Assembly: GCA_021234155.1 (NCBI GenBank) | Contig: JAJEKV010000006.1 | Location: 2,583,815-2,647,814 of the forward strand | Reading direction: 5' to 3' | DNA from: Isoetes taiwanensis | Taxonomy: Eukaryota > Streptophyta > Lycopodiopsida > Isoetales > Isoetaceae | DNA: 64,000 bases | Part shown: piece after piece, positions 35,396 through 44,715 of the stretch | Layout: each line of letters begins with the position of its first letter | Position numbering within the stretch: position 1 is the stretch's first letter | The notes under the pieces: generated by a model | Seen by the model: the letters and a program-made list of their open reading frames with translations, nothing else | Told to the model about the DNA's origin: nothing | Database searches by the model: none | Translations under genes and position numbers: made by a program

Positions 35396-36719
35396 ATCTA
35401 TCTACTGATACTTTCTTTTCTGCTAAGCGGCATTACGTTTATTTTTGGGTACCAACATTCTATTTCTTGGGCAAGTAAGACACACTTAGAAGAGGCCCAA
35501 CGGCTCTTCCAAATATTTTCGCAGCATTAATTGTGGGTTTGGGCTCTGTTCTGGGCAGAGTCTATTGAAGCCCCTTTCTTTTTGGTTCCAGACCCATCAT
35601 TGCCAAGGTATTTGTTCTTCATCGAGTTATTCTCCGTTTTCTTCTCCCTGTGATATTTTGCACAGGCAAAATCGTTTTTGGCATAATAAATTTTTTTCAT
35701 GGATATAAAGCTCTGTTTTTCAAGCCAGCTTAAGCACACAGGCCTGTATTTCAAATCGAGATCAGGGCTATTCTTGCCCTTTCATTGATACATAGGGCTT
35801 TTCCTCAGACCAAATCCACATCACCGGCGCTTGTATGCCCTTGCTTCGTCAAGCAAGCCACAAGAACAGATGACCAACGAGAAGAGTTCATGTTCCAGTT
35901 TTTCAGCGAGTTGCTAGATCCCAATCAGTCCTCAGGCTAGACTTCTTTATGGCAGCCATCACCAGGCCGGTCATTTAGCCTAGCTTTCAACATGCAGCAG
36001 AATCTGCACACATGCACAATTTCCGGTAATCTGAATCCTTTCACAAGAATTTTCACTCATGCCACAGTCATGGAGCTTGCACTGCGCAAGACCCCCTGCC
36101 TCTACACAAAAAATGGGACAGCTTGATCCACTGACTGCAACTCTGGTGCAATGGACAAGAAGCAGAACTGCCTCAACAATCGCTCTGTTGCAGCAATCTC
36201 TATTCATCTTGAAGACCACACCCAGCTGCAAAATCAAGCAAGCATGACCTCTTGTTCTTCACCGGGCCTCAATACAAACCACAGACAAATCAAGTTCTTC
36301 AAGGATAAGTTTTCTCTGCCACATCCGCTGAGCCAGCCCCAATCCTGCCGAAATTTCAGGAGCATCTCGCCAAAACCTGCTAAATCAACACATTCTGCCT
36401 TCACAGGAGCAGGCCTCCAAATTTGACCCGCAACAGAGCCCAAAAAATCCGAGCATCATGCATGCAGGGGCTTATCAACTCAGTTCTTTTCCGGCCAAGA
36501 CCTTTACCTCGTATGGCGGCTCTGCTACACCTGTCTATTGGCTTCAGAAATTTTCACCTGCCTATGGTCACGCTGTTCTCAGCAACATCGTGCAGCCATC
36601 TTCCAGTGATAGCTGCAGTGATACACCCTCAGTATTTTCGTAGCGATCAAATGCCCTCTTTTCTGCAACAACTGATCTTCTGGCAAAACTTGGGCATGAA
36701 TTCTGTGCATCTACTCAAG

Positions 36720-38130
36720 CCTATTGCAGAAACCGACTCCACGGCCCTCCACGGCGTGGACCAATATGGCTTTCACAAAATGGGAAGCATGAAGCCCACC
36801 CACGGCTCTGTGACCCCAAGATTTTCAAGAAACCACCACCTTCCCCTTGTCAAAACAGAGCAAGCACTAGAGTTTTGCCTGCGATCTCTTCAAAGGGTTT
36901 GGTCTGCATCAACACACGCCCACGGCCCATCACGGCCTGGCACAAATTCTCTCTTCATGTCTCTATCGTCGCTCTCTTCACATCCTTGTTGCAGAACTTC
37001 GCCCACGGCCCATCATGGCGTGGCACAATTTGTTGTAGCTCGGTTCAAGTCTCAAGAAGCCCACGGCGTGGCACCCTTCCTCCACGGCCTCCTACAGCAT
37101 GTCCACGGCCCCCACGGCGTGGGTCAAGACCACGGCCGCGTGGGTCAAGACCAGAGCCCCACGCCCATCACAGGCGTGGCACCACTTCACTGTGGGGACG
37201 CGTGCAAAAAAAAAAAAAAAAAAAAAAAAAATCGCATTTAAGGCCATTTATAATGGACAACATTTTTGGTATATTCCACCTCATCTTATTGAAGAAGGTT
37301 CTTTTCTCTACCATCTATCACGTCTTTTATCTGGCATACGTATATGGCAAATGGCTTGAAGATGCATTTTGCCTTCCGCCCTCTTCCAACATCAACCTTA
37401 CATGGCCCAACGGCATGTTAAGGCCATTCTTGAGCTATGCATGCACAAATTGATCACGGCCACTTGGCGTGATTTTCCAATGGTGACTTTTTGCCTCTTT
37501 GTCCAATTTTTTATGCATCATGCCTTTGAGGTACAATTTCATCGACCCATGATTCCATACCCATCAATACAACAACATCATGACCCAACAAATGTGAGTA
37601 CATCACAATTGTCACGCCACCCCTGCGGCGGACTTTGAGCACAACTTTCGATCCTCTTTTCATGCACGAAGTCTTTGGCGATAATTTTGGCACATTTTGG
37701 GGACGCCATCTTTTGTCACATTCTTGGAGATCTTCTTTGCACCCTTGTACCAACAAAACCTCACACACGGGGCGTGGTGTAGGCCTTTTTTCAGCAATCT
37801 TTCCTCAACATTCAAGCTTACCTCATCGACCCAAATGTAGGGCGTTTGAGAGACAATTTTTCAATCCATTTTGGCCGCCCATAATCCATGGCGGTCGAGC
37901 CTCTTTCAAGTTCAACCATTGGCGTGAAGATGACTTTACGGCCTTCCGCCCTTTCGGTTTCAACTCCTTCAAGTTCAACTATCTCGCTCAAACTCATTCA
38001 AGTTCCATAAATGGCGTGAAGATGAATTAGGCCTTCCGCCCCCTCAATCACTTATGTTTCAACTCTTTTCAAGTTCCACTCCTTGTTTCAACTTTTCAAG
38101 TTCAAAACTGGCGTGAAGATGACTTAGGGT
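36720..38130. repeat. Structured non-coding interior: CCACGGC-rich and GGCGTGAAGATGA repeats
   Basis: Between 36720 and 37190 the motif CCACGGC with GGCGTGG partners recurs many times (CCCACGGCGTGGG at about 37109). A poly(A) run lies at 37207-37230. From 37330 to 38130, a block GGCGTGAAGATGA...CTTCCGCCC recurs at about 37921, 38012 and 38109, with a diverged copy at 37351. TTCAAGTTCAAC repeats lie between. Open frames here (up to 272 codons at 36423-37241) look like by-products of the repeats. Confidence 0.6.
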
Positions 38131-38471
38131 CTTCCGCCCTTCAACAATTTTTGTTTCTCATTTTTGTTCAACTCCTTACAAGACACTTTGATTGGCGATG
38201 TATTCTGAGCTAAGTGGCAAGCTCTATGAGAAGTGGTGGTGAGCCTTCTCAACATTAGATTTGACTTCTATGGAATTAAAGGAGCTCGTGGCAAGCTCAA
38301 GAGAAGTGGTGACAAAACCTTCTCAACCTCTCATGATTTTCGTACTTCATCGACATTTGCATTTTTCAAGAAATTTCGGGCGACATTATCATTATCTCCC
38401 TCACTTTGGACATGTTGTAAATGTTTAACCCCGCTGTTATAAAGGTTCTACATAGTTTGGTGTGGTGGGAG

Positions 38472-38918
38472 TGTTAGCCCTTTGGGCTAAACATATGTAT
38501 GAGTGGCATAGGCCACATGTATTTATCACATTGGACCACTTGATCTAGGGCCCAGATTTAGCCCACATATGTGGTAGGTGGCATAGGCCACATGTATTTG
38601 TCATATTGGACCCCACAATCTATGGCCCAGATTTAGCCTAGATCTGTGGACGGTGAGATGTCAGTTAGGGTTAGGGTTTTGCTCTACTATTTAGAGAGAG
38701 CATTTTCTCTCATTGTTTAGGTTTTTGCTCACGTTTTGGAGCACCTCCTTTTGGAGCATCAATATGATTATGTTTTGTTCATTCTTTGCTTTGTTCTTGT
38801 TCTTGGAGTTTCTTCCCATCTTCTTTTGTTGATCCATGAGCATTTGTGGCAGCTTTGTGGCATCCGGCAGTCATGGACTGTTGCTGCAAGATGATGCCAA
38901 GAACCCCAAACATCAACA
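38472..38918 (+). repeat. Right LTR (447 bp)
   Basis: Nearly identical to the left LTR. The differences I see are GACTG for GATTG, AAGATG for AAGGTG and CAACA for CAATA, all in the last 50 bases. It is followed directly by the ATTAA target duplication and then by LINE ORF2 sequence in frame. Confidence 0.9.
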
Positions 38919-40422
38919 ATTAACCTTCCCAATAAAGAGGTGTGGAGACCTATTGTGAGCAGAATTAGGAAGAAACTTCTCTCCCTTTCCCCCAATTTAT
39001 CTTTTGCTGGCAGAGTTCTTACTGCAAATGTGGTGTTAGCCAGCACCCATGTTTATTTCTCCTCGGCTCTCATTGCTAATAAAGAATCTTATAATGACAT
39101 AGAAAAATGTCTGAGGGAATATATCTGGAAAGGAATGCATTTTGTAAGGTGGGAGGAAATCACTCACAGCAAAAAAGAAGGTGGGCTTGGGCTGAAAATT
39201 CTTCATAAACACAGCCAGGCTTTGGGTGCTAAATATGTCTGGAAAGCTATAAATGGCTGGAACTCCCCTGCCATGGAGTTCATTAGATACTGGTTACAGG
39301 CTAGTAGACCTTTTGGTATGAAGAAATATGCTCACCACATCCCAGATTCTATGTACTACCAGTTCAAGAGTGCTCCCAATACTTCCCCCCTAATGAGGAA
39401 AATTTTTGAGGCTTGGAATCTTGTTGCAGAGGGTTTTGAGCATAAGGATATTGGTTTTGATAGTGCCAATTTTTCCCTATTTTGGTCACCCATTTTTGCT
39501 AAAGAGAATGATGTTTGCTGGGCTCTCAAGCACCCACAAATATGGAAAAGGTGGAAAGAGGCAGGGGTTACTCAATTGCAACATCTGTGGGAAGGAGATA
39601 AATGGATCAGCTGGGAAAGTATTAAACATATAGTCAAGGGCAAGAAAATAGACAAAGTAATTTTTGATACAATTATGGCTGTTGCTAGTACCCAGAGTGA
39701 GTGTCAAACACCAAAGAATCCTGACTGGCATATTATGAACTCAGACCAATACAAAGTTGCCTTAGGATATAGAGTTCTTGCCCCATCCAAATCCTTGACC
39801 CAGGCTGCCAATTGGCATGTTCCCAATAAGCACCTCATTAAAATCTTGAGAAATAATTGGAGGTCCTATTCACAACCTAAAATGCAAATGTTCATTTGGA
39901 GGTGTATCCACAATGCTCTTCCCTCCAACTATAATATGTTTAAGAGATGTAAAAATCTCCAGGACAACCCTATGTGTAAACTTTGTGGAAACAATTCTGA
40001 GACTATTAGTCATATGTTTGATTGCCCCAAAATCAGGGAATTTTGGAGATGGCTGGATGCTTACCTCAGGTCAAAAGGTCACAACCTTGGCAATTGGGCC
40101 AATATCATGGACCTTTTGAAGGGATCAAACAATTTCTTGAACACTATTAGGCAAACTGCTCTCTGGATTATTTGGAAACACAGGAACAGAGTTAATTATT
40201 CAAATCAAAGGGTGGATATAGCCTGGATGAAAGTAGCTTTCCAGATCGAGATCTCCAGAATTGCTATGGCTCATAAAAACAGTAAACAAGACAAAGCTGA
40301 TTGTGCCTGGTTGTCAATAGGGAAATTTGTTGGTTTACACAATGTTTTTGTTTGTTATGATATGCTTATTGCTGATGATCATTTCATGGTGTTCAGAGCT
40401 GCTGATTGCCCTTACAACGAGG

Positions 40423-40851
40423 ATGAACTGTAAGCCTGATCTTCCTGACTTGTCCAATTTTGCTGCTGCTACAAAAATCTTTAATAACCAACAACATTGG
40501 TCCTTGTCCCCTTCCATTGATGAAGACCTGAAAAAGCTTAAACCCTTTCTGCTCAATGGTTATCAAGCTCACATCCTTGACAGGTTCCTATTTTGCTATG
40601 AAAGGTTGTTAACCGAGGATCAATTCTCTCACTTCAGAGACATGTTCTACCACCACAAAGCCCTGCAGGACGGCCATGGGGAAGCCATCATCCTCTTTTC
40701 TGAAACAGCCCCTCTTTGGTTCTTTGCCTTCCCACCTGAGTGGAATGAGATTGGCTGGCAGATTGACCCGGTGGCTTCAGACTTGGTGATCATTGATGAA
40801 GAAGAGTCGGACTCGGATCTGGATTTCCTGGTACAAGATCCTTCCTTCTGA
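40423..40851 (+). CDS. Small third ORF of the LINE (142 codons)
   Basis: The ATG at 40423 overlaps the ORF2 stop (TAA 40431-40433) by 11 bases in another frame. The frame is open for 142 codons to 40851. The product starts MNCKPDLPDLSNFAAATKIF, has an aromatic-rich middle (FLFCYERLLTEDQFSHFRDM, APLWFFAFPPEWNEIGW) and ends in an acidic tail (IIDEEESDSDLDFLVQD). No known domain was recognised. Plant L1 elements usually have two ORFs. It may be a genuine ORF3, or the natural C-terminus of ORF2 separated by one frameshift. The element's other frameshifts make both plausible. Confidence 0.5.
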   Translation: MNCKPDLPDLSNFAAATKIFNNQQHWSLSPSIDEDLKKLKPFLLNGYQAHILDRFLFCYERLLTEDQFSHFRDMFYHHKALQDGHGEAIILFSETAPLWFFAFPPEWNEIGWQIDPVASDLVIIDEEESDSDLDFLVQDPSF

Positions 40852-41008
40852 TCGAGCTACCTTGCTTACACTGCTGTAAAAAGGACTCCTTGTCCCCTTT
40901 TTGTTTCAGTTGTTTTTCTGTTCTAAAAGCACCTTTTGTGAACCTCAATGGTTCTGATACTGTATCAGATGTAACTTTCTTATGATTAATATAAATCTTC
41001 CTTTTCTC

Positions 41009-41009
<1 letters not shown>

Positions 41010-41041
<32 letters not shown>
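41010..41041 (+). other. LINE poly(A) tail
   Basis: An uninterrupted A run follows TCTTCCTTTTCTCC and directly precedes the right copy of the 15-bp target duplication. It marks the 3' end of the LINE. Confidence 0.9.
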
Positions 41042-41044
<3 letters not shown>

Positions 41045-41056
41045 ACAAAGCATAGG

Positions 41057-41193
41057 TAATTTTCATGGGAGGGGCTTTAAACCCTTCAATAAGTCTTAGT
41101 GTTGTCGCCTAACTTGCCATCGCTCATGGCTTCGCCACTCGTGATGCCTCATCTGGCAGCAACGTCAATTTACGCCCCTCCCCATGAAAATTA
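41057..41193. mobile_element. MITE-like inverted-repeat element, 137 bp
   Basis: The ends are TAATTTTCATGGGAGGGGC (41057) and GCCCCTCCCCATGAAAATTA (ending 41193), inverted copies with one base difference. A TA duplication is possible at the tips, which would fit a Tc1/mariner-type MITE, but a TAA/TTA reading is equally possible. It abuts the LINE target duplication, so the LINE inserted at its left edge. Confidence 0.6.
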
Positions 41194-42099
41194 GCTAATA
41201 CTATTAACCATCTCTCATATGGAATCACATAACACCACATTCTTCTATGGGTATTTACAAGTTTATCATGTTTCGAAATTTGGTTAGCTTAAGATGGAGA
41301 AACCTAATGGCCACTTGGCATGTAAATAAAGAGCTAGAGGAAGAATAATGTTGTCATTTTTAACAACAATTTATTCAGCATTAATCTGCATATAAAATAT
41401 AATAGTTATCTCCCTACAAGATTCATATTTCTACATCAATGATAGAAACTTATGTTCCCACAAGTTCCATACATTGTTATAAGAAGAAAATCCTCCCATC
41501 CGGAATTGAAATACTTCAGCTGTTATGTTCTTTATGTATTGGAACACTCCATTCAAAATCAGGGCAGAACTTTCTATCGAAACCATCCTTTAATTTTTGT
41601 CAGTTTAGAATGCTAGCATCTTTGGCATCAGTAGAACCAGTCAGCAATATAAACAATCTAACTCATCTGCAAGATGTGCTTCATGCAAGGAATTCCCTTA
41701 TACAGGGACGCTATATACTATCCTCAGCAAGGTTGTACAAAGAAGACATGGAAAGTCAGAGGAAAGTGCAATCTTTTATGGTCCAGATGGGTTAAGGCTT
41801 ATTATATATCAAGAGATCACTCGATTTACATGTGTGTTCTTTGTGGAAATTTATGCAAAGCTAATTAGGCATTTTCTAAGCCTTAATCCTAGCACATATA
41901 TGTGGATTGCAACAATTTCTGCAACAATAAATTTCATCAGTGTGTGAGGAAGATCTTGATCTGTACTATGAAATGCAAATATCAAGTTCTTGAAAGCATG
42001 TTCGAGCATTAGTGCTATAGAGCAAGGTAGAGAGATAGATAAATCAGATTATTAGTGGAGCAACACCCTCCTTGGTTTGTAAGGCAAGAGTGGAAGTAT
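41194..42099. other. No recognised gene
   Basis: AT-rich DNA. A 118-codon plus ORF at 41439-41795 has PPR-gene-like texture (GRYILSSARLYKEDMESQRK) but no clear repeat. It could be a diverged upstream part of the PPR remnant that follows. Confidence 0.35.
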
Positions 42100-42575
42100 C
42101 AAAAAGCATGTCTAATATTTGATTCTTTACCCATCGAAATGTGGTGTCATATGCTGCAATGATGGCAGGATATGCGTGTCATGGTCATGCCATTTTTACT
42201 CTGGAGTTACTTGAAAATTGGAAAAGGAAGCTTTGAAGCCATAAAGGGTCGTATTTTTTAACATGTTGGTAGTGCAGAGCCAGTTCGTGGGAGACCATAA
42301 TCCATCAATAGTTGATAGGAAGTCCTTTGGAATGTGATATTATGATCTGTAATGCTATTCTTGATATGCATGCCAAATGCAAAAATGTTGAGGCAGTCTA
42401 TAGGCAGTTTAAAAAATTCAAGAACAAAGAGGTGGTGTGGCAATTGATAATGGTAGGATGTATTCAACACGAACTGGTTGATTTTACCCGTGATGAGTTT
42501 CAAAAAAAGCAACAGTATGGAACAATGCCAAATGAACACATATATTCAAGCATTCTAGAAGGATGCATGGAATAA
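42100..42575 (+). pseudogene. PLS-type PPR remnant
   Basis: Plus-strand pieces read NVVSYAAMMAGYACHGHA near 42130-42185. After a broken stretch, 42312-42575 reads CNAILDMHAKCKNVEAVYRQ, then FKNKEVVWQLIMVGCIQHEL and PNEHIYSSILEGCME. These are the familiar alternating motifs of PLS-class PPR editing-type proteins (NAxxDMYxKCG, VVSWxxMIxGyxQ). Stops and frameshifts break the frame, and no E or DYW domain is seen. Non-functional fragment. Confidence 0.6.
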
Positions 42576-44640
42576 AATAACGGCTAAGGTTAGCCAAATG
42601 GCTATTTTGTAGCAGTTTTGCCAAGAAAAATGGCTAAAGTAAATGGAAAAATGCCCCTAGAAAAGGAAATTTTAGCCCAGTTGTTTTGCTGCCCAAGTGA
42701 GCTTTTAGGTTGAATAGCCAAACCTTTACCTCCGAACATATTCACCAGGACATCGATTAGCTAAACCTAAGATAGAATGGGCTTGAAAAAATAGATAGAT
42801 TAGACCAGAATCGAACACCAATATATGTACCAACTTTAAGAAATTTCAAATAGGGCTTATATTTTTCTTTTTTTTTCTACTTTCTTTCTTGTTCCAAGTA
42901 CAAAGTTGAAGCATTAAAGGAAAAGGAATAATGTACTCTATTTTTTTTAGGTTTTTGAACATGTTCATGTATGTTTGTTTCTTGATTTATGTATTTACAA
43001 TAAATTCAATATCTTTGCTCTATTTTGTGAAAGTTTAGCCAACAGCAAGAAACTGCAATGGAGGAAAACCATTTAGTTTAGCCAAGTGTCAGAAACTTGT
43101 AGCCCCAATTTGAAGATAGTTTAGCTAAACCTATTTTGCCTACACTAAAATATAGGAGTAGTAATTTATTCCATGGAAGGATGTGACGGCTTGGGTTCTG
43201 TGCACATGGGTTGGTTTATTTATTTATTGTCACACCTTCAGACCCTCAGTTCCATCAGTGAATAGAAACAACAATATTTAATCAACAAAGGCTCACCCTT
43301 GGGCGAGTAAGTTTTCAGCCATCTTATATAGAGCTAATAGCTCATTTCTAGATTTCAAATATTCATACAAATATGTTTTGAGCTCCAATGGGGATAGATC
43401 TAGCAGATTCGAAAAGGAGCTATACGTGATATGGTGACTTTCTCGGATATGTTAAAGGCCGAACACCTAATCAATGCACGGTCTTCATCCTCCACTTGTG
43501 CTACATGGGGTCTTACCCCTTGCTTCTATGTTCTAAAAAAGCAAGGTTAACCATATTTTAACCGGATCAACCATTTTAATAAGATTCTAGGAACCTAGGT
43601 CTCCACTTTACCTAATGCCTTAGATGCCTAACTTCTAGAGCCTGGGATTTGATTCCTACCTAACTAATTCTGTTCTAGATATAGTTGGGACTGCATTTAC
43701 CTGCTAAAAAGCCTTTTACGTGTAGTTCGCTCTTCTTGCCGACTAATCTCTACTAATCTCGACTAATGAATATGCCGGCAAATTACACTCACCACCACGT
43801 GCAGTTTTTAGGAGTATTCGGGTATATACCAGCATATGCCCAAATATTCTCAACCACCAGGCAAGCGAGAGATTGTCCTTTAGAGGCAACCCATAAATTA
43901 TTGCTTTAAACATTGCTCTCTAAAATCAGATGTTACCCATTGGGTTCTCATTAAAAAATATGTTCCTAAAAATAAAGCGCTAACCATGGTTATCATATAC
44001 AAAATAATTTGCTGGTAGCACAAGTATCCTCTAGTTTACAAAAGTTACATCAGAAAATAAGTATGGCCATTGCAGTAAGCCAAAAAAACTCTGCTATTTT
44101 TCTTATGTATCGTATCTTAAACGTCCATAACAAAGCATATTTTTGGACGGCAAAAAACAAATTGATCACTGAATTCCAAAAAGAACAAATAGCTGGTAAA
44201 GAATCTTGACCTTTTATAATTATTTTAACCCATGACCTCAAATCTCCAATTTTGACTCCTCTTCTCTATTGTTCAGGTGATAAGAATCTGAAACACCAGT
44301 TGCTCACAGTAAGCCCTTTGTGTATGATCATTTTTAAAAGTCCAGGCTATGTTACTATCACTTGTATTGATCATCATTTCTACAAATCATGAAATATGAG
44401 CTTCAGCAGTTAGTTGTGGTATCTAAACCATCCTAGCAAAGCCTCAAGGTGCATAAACAGCCAATTAATATAGCTCTGAACAAAACTACTATATACGCAG
44501 AAGATACAATGCCAAGCAACAAGTTCTTGCTTGAGCCCTTTCACTACAACTTCCATAATAGACATCAATCATTGCACTACTTGGCCAAAACTACTGGCAT
44601 ATGTTGGGGCTAAAAAAAAACCCAAACCATAGCTGGCCCA
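42576..44640. other. No recognised gene
   Basis: AT-rich sequence in which TTTAGCCAA / TTAGCTAAACC words recur in both orientations between about 42585 and 43130. That suggests an old inverted-repeat transposon, but I could not define its ends. The last 75 bases before 44716 are probably 3' UTR of the ataxin-2-like gene. Confidence 0.35.
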
Positions 44641-44715
44641 TGGTCAAACTTTGACAAAAGTCGTCCTGCTTCACTTGGGTTACCTACTTCCTACGACAAG
44701 TATATTTCATCGCTG

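Larger units (their letters stand above)
34662..38918 (+). mobile_element. Young non-autonomous LTR retroelement, 4,257 bp
   Basis: Two 447-bp LTRs (34662-35108 and 38472-38918) flank 3,363 bp of interior. An exact 5-bp target duplication ATTAA lies at 34657-34661 and 38919-38923. The LTRs begin TGTTAGCC and end CATCAACA (the left LTR ends CATCAATA). By eye they differ at three positions. The interior starts with CTGGCGCCTCATGCCGGGG, a primer-binding-site-like sequence directly after the left LTR. A purine-rich GGTGTGGTGGGAG precedes the right LTR. No gag or pol motifs were found. It is a LARD-type element that needs proteins from another element. Strand is inferred from the primer site. Confidence 0.9.
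32337..40433 (+). pseudogene. LINE ORF2: endonuclease and reverse transcriptase, interrupted
   Basis: The start is ATG 32337. An apurinic-type endonuclease spans 32337 to about 33060 (IISWNVRGI, QEHH, GGDLNN, SDHFP). Reverse transcriptase follows from about 33700 (KSPGPDGFPPEFF, LITLIPK, DFKRAYDSITW, RKGVRQGCPLAPYLF). The catalytic YADD lies at 34441-34452. Frame changes occur near 33590 and 34345. An LTR element splits the gene at 34662-38918, and the frame resumes exactly after the target duplication. A C-terminal CX2CX7HX4C cluster lies near 39970 (CKLCGNNSETISHMFDC). The stop is at 40431. No RNase H motif was recognised. Two frameshifts plus the insertion inactivate it. Confidence 0.85.
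29955..41041 (+). mobile_element. L1-type LINE insertion with inverted 5' part and nested LTR element
   Basis: The block is bounded by an exact 15-bp target duplication GAGACAAAGCATAGG at 29940-29954 and 41042-41056. It ends in a poly(A) run (about 41010-41041). Left part (29955 to about 32250): ORF1 reads on the minus strand, with its interior against the left duplication and its start toward the middle. Right part (about 32250-41041): ORF2 and the tail read on the plus strand. This is the arrangement expected of twin-primed reverse transcription. Removing the nested LTR element leaves about 6.8 kb, a normal plant LINE length. Frameshifts in both ORFs make it inactive. The exact inversion junction, between about 32200 and 32260, is an estimate. 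Confidence 0.85.

Noticed and set aside
36423-37241. 272-codon open frame inside the LTR element
   Set aside because: It spans CCACGGC repeats and ends in a poly(A)-encoded lysine run, with overlapping frames of similar length. No domain. A product of repeat composition.
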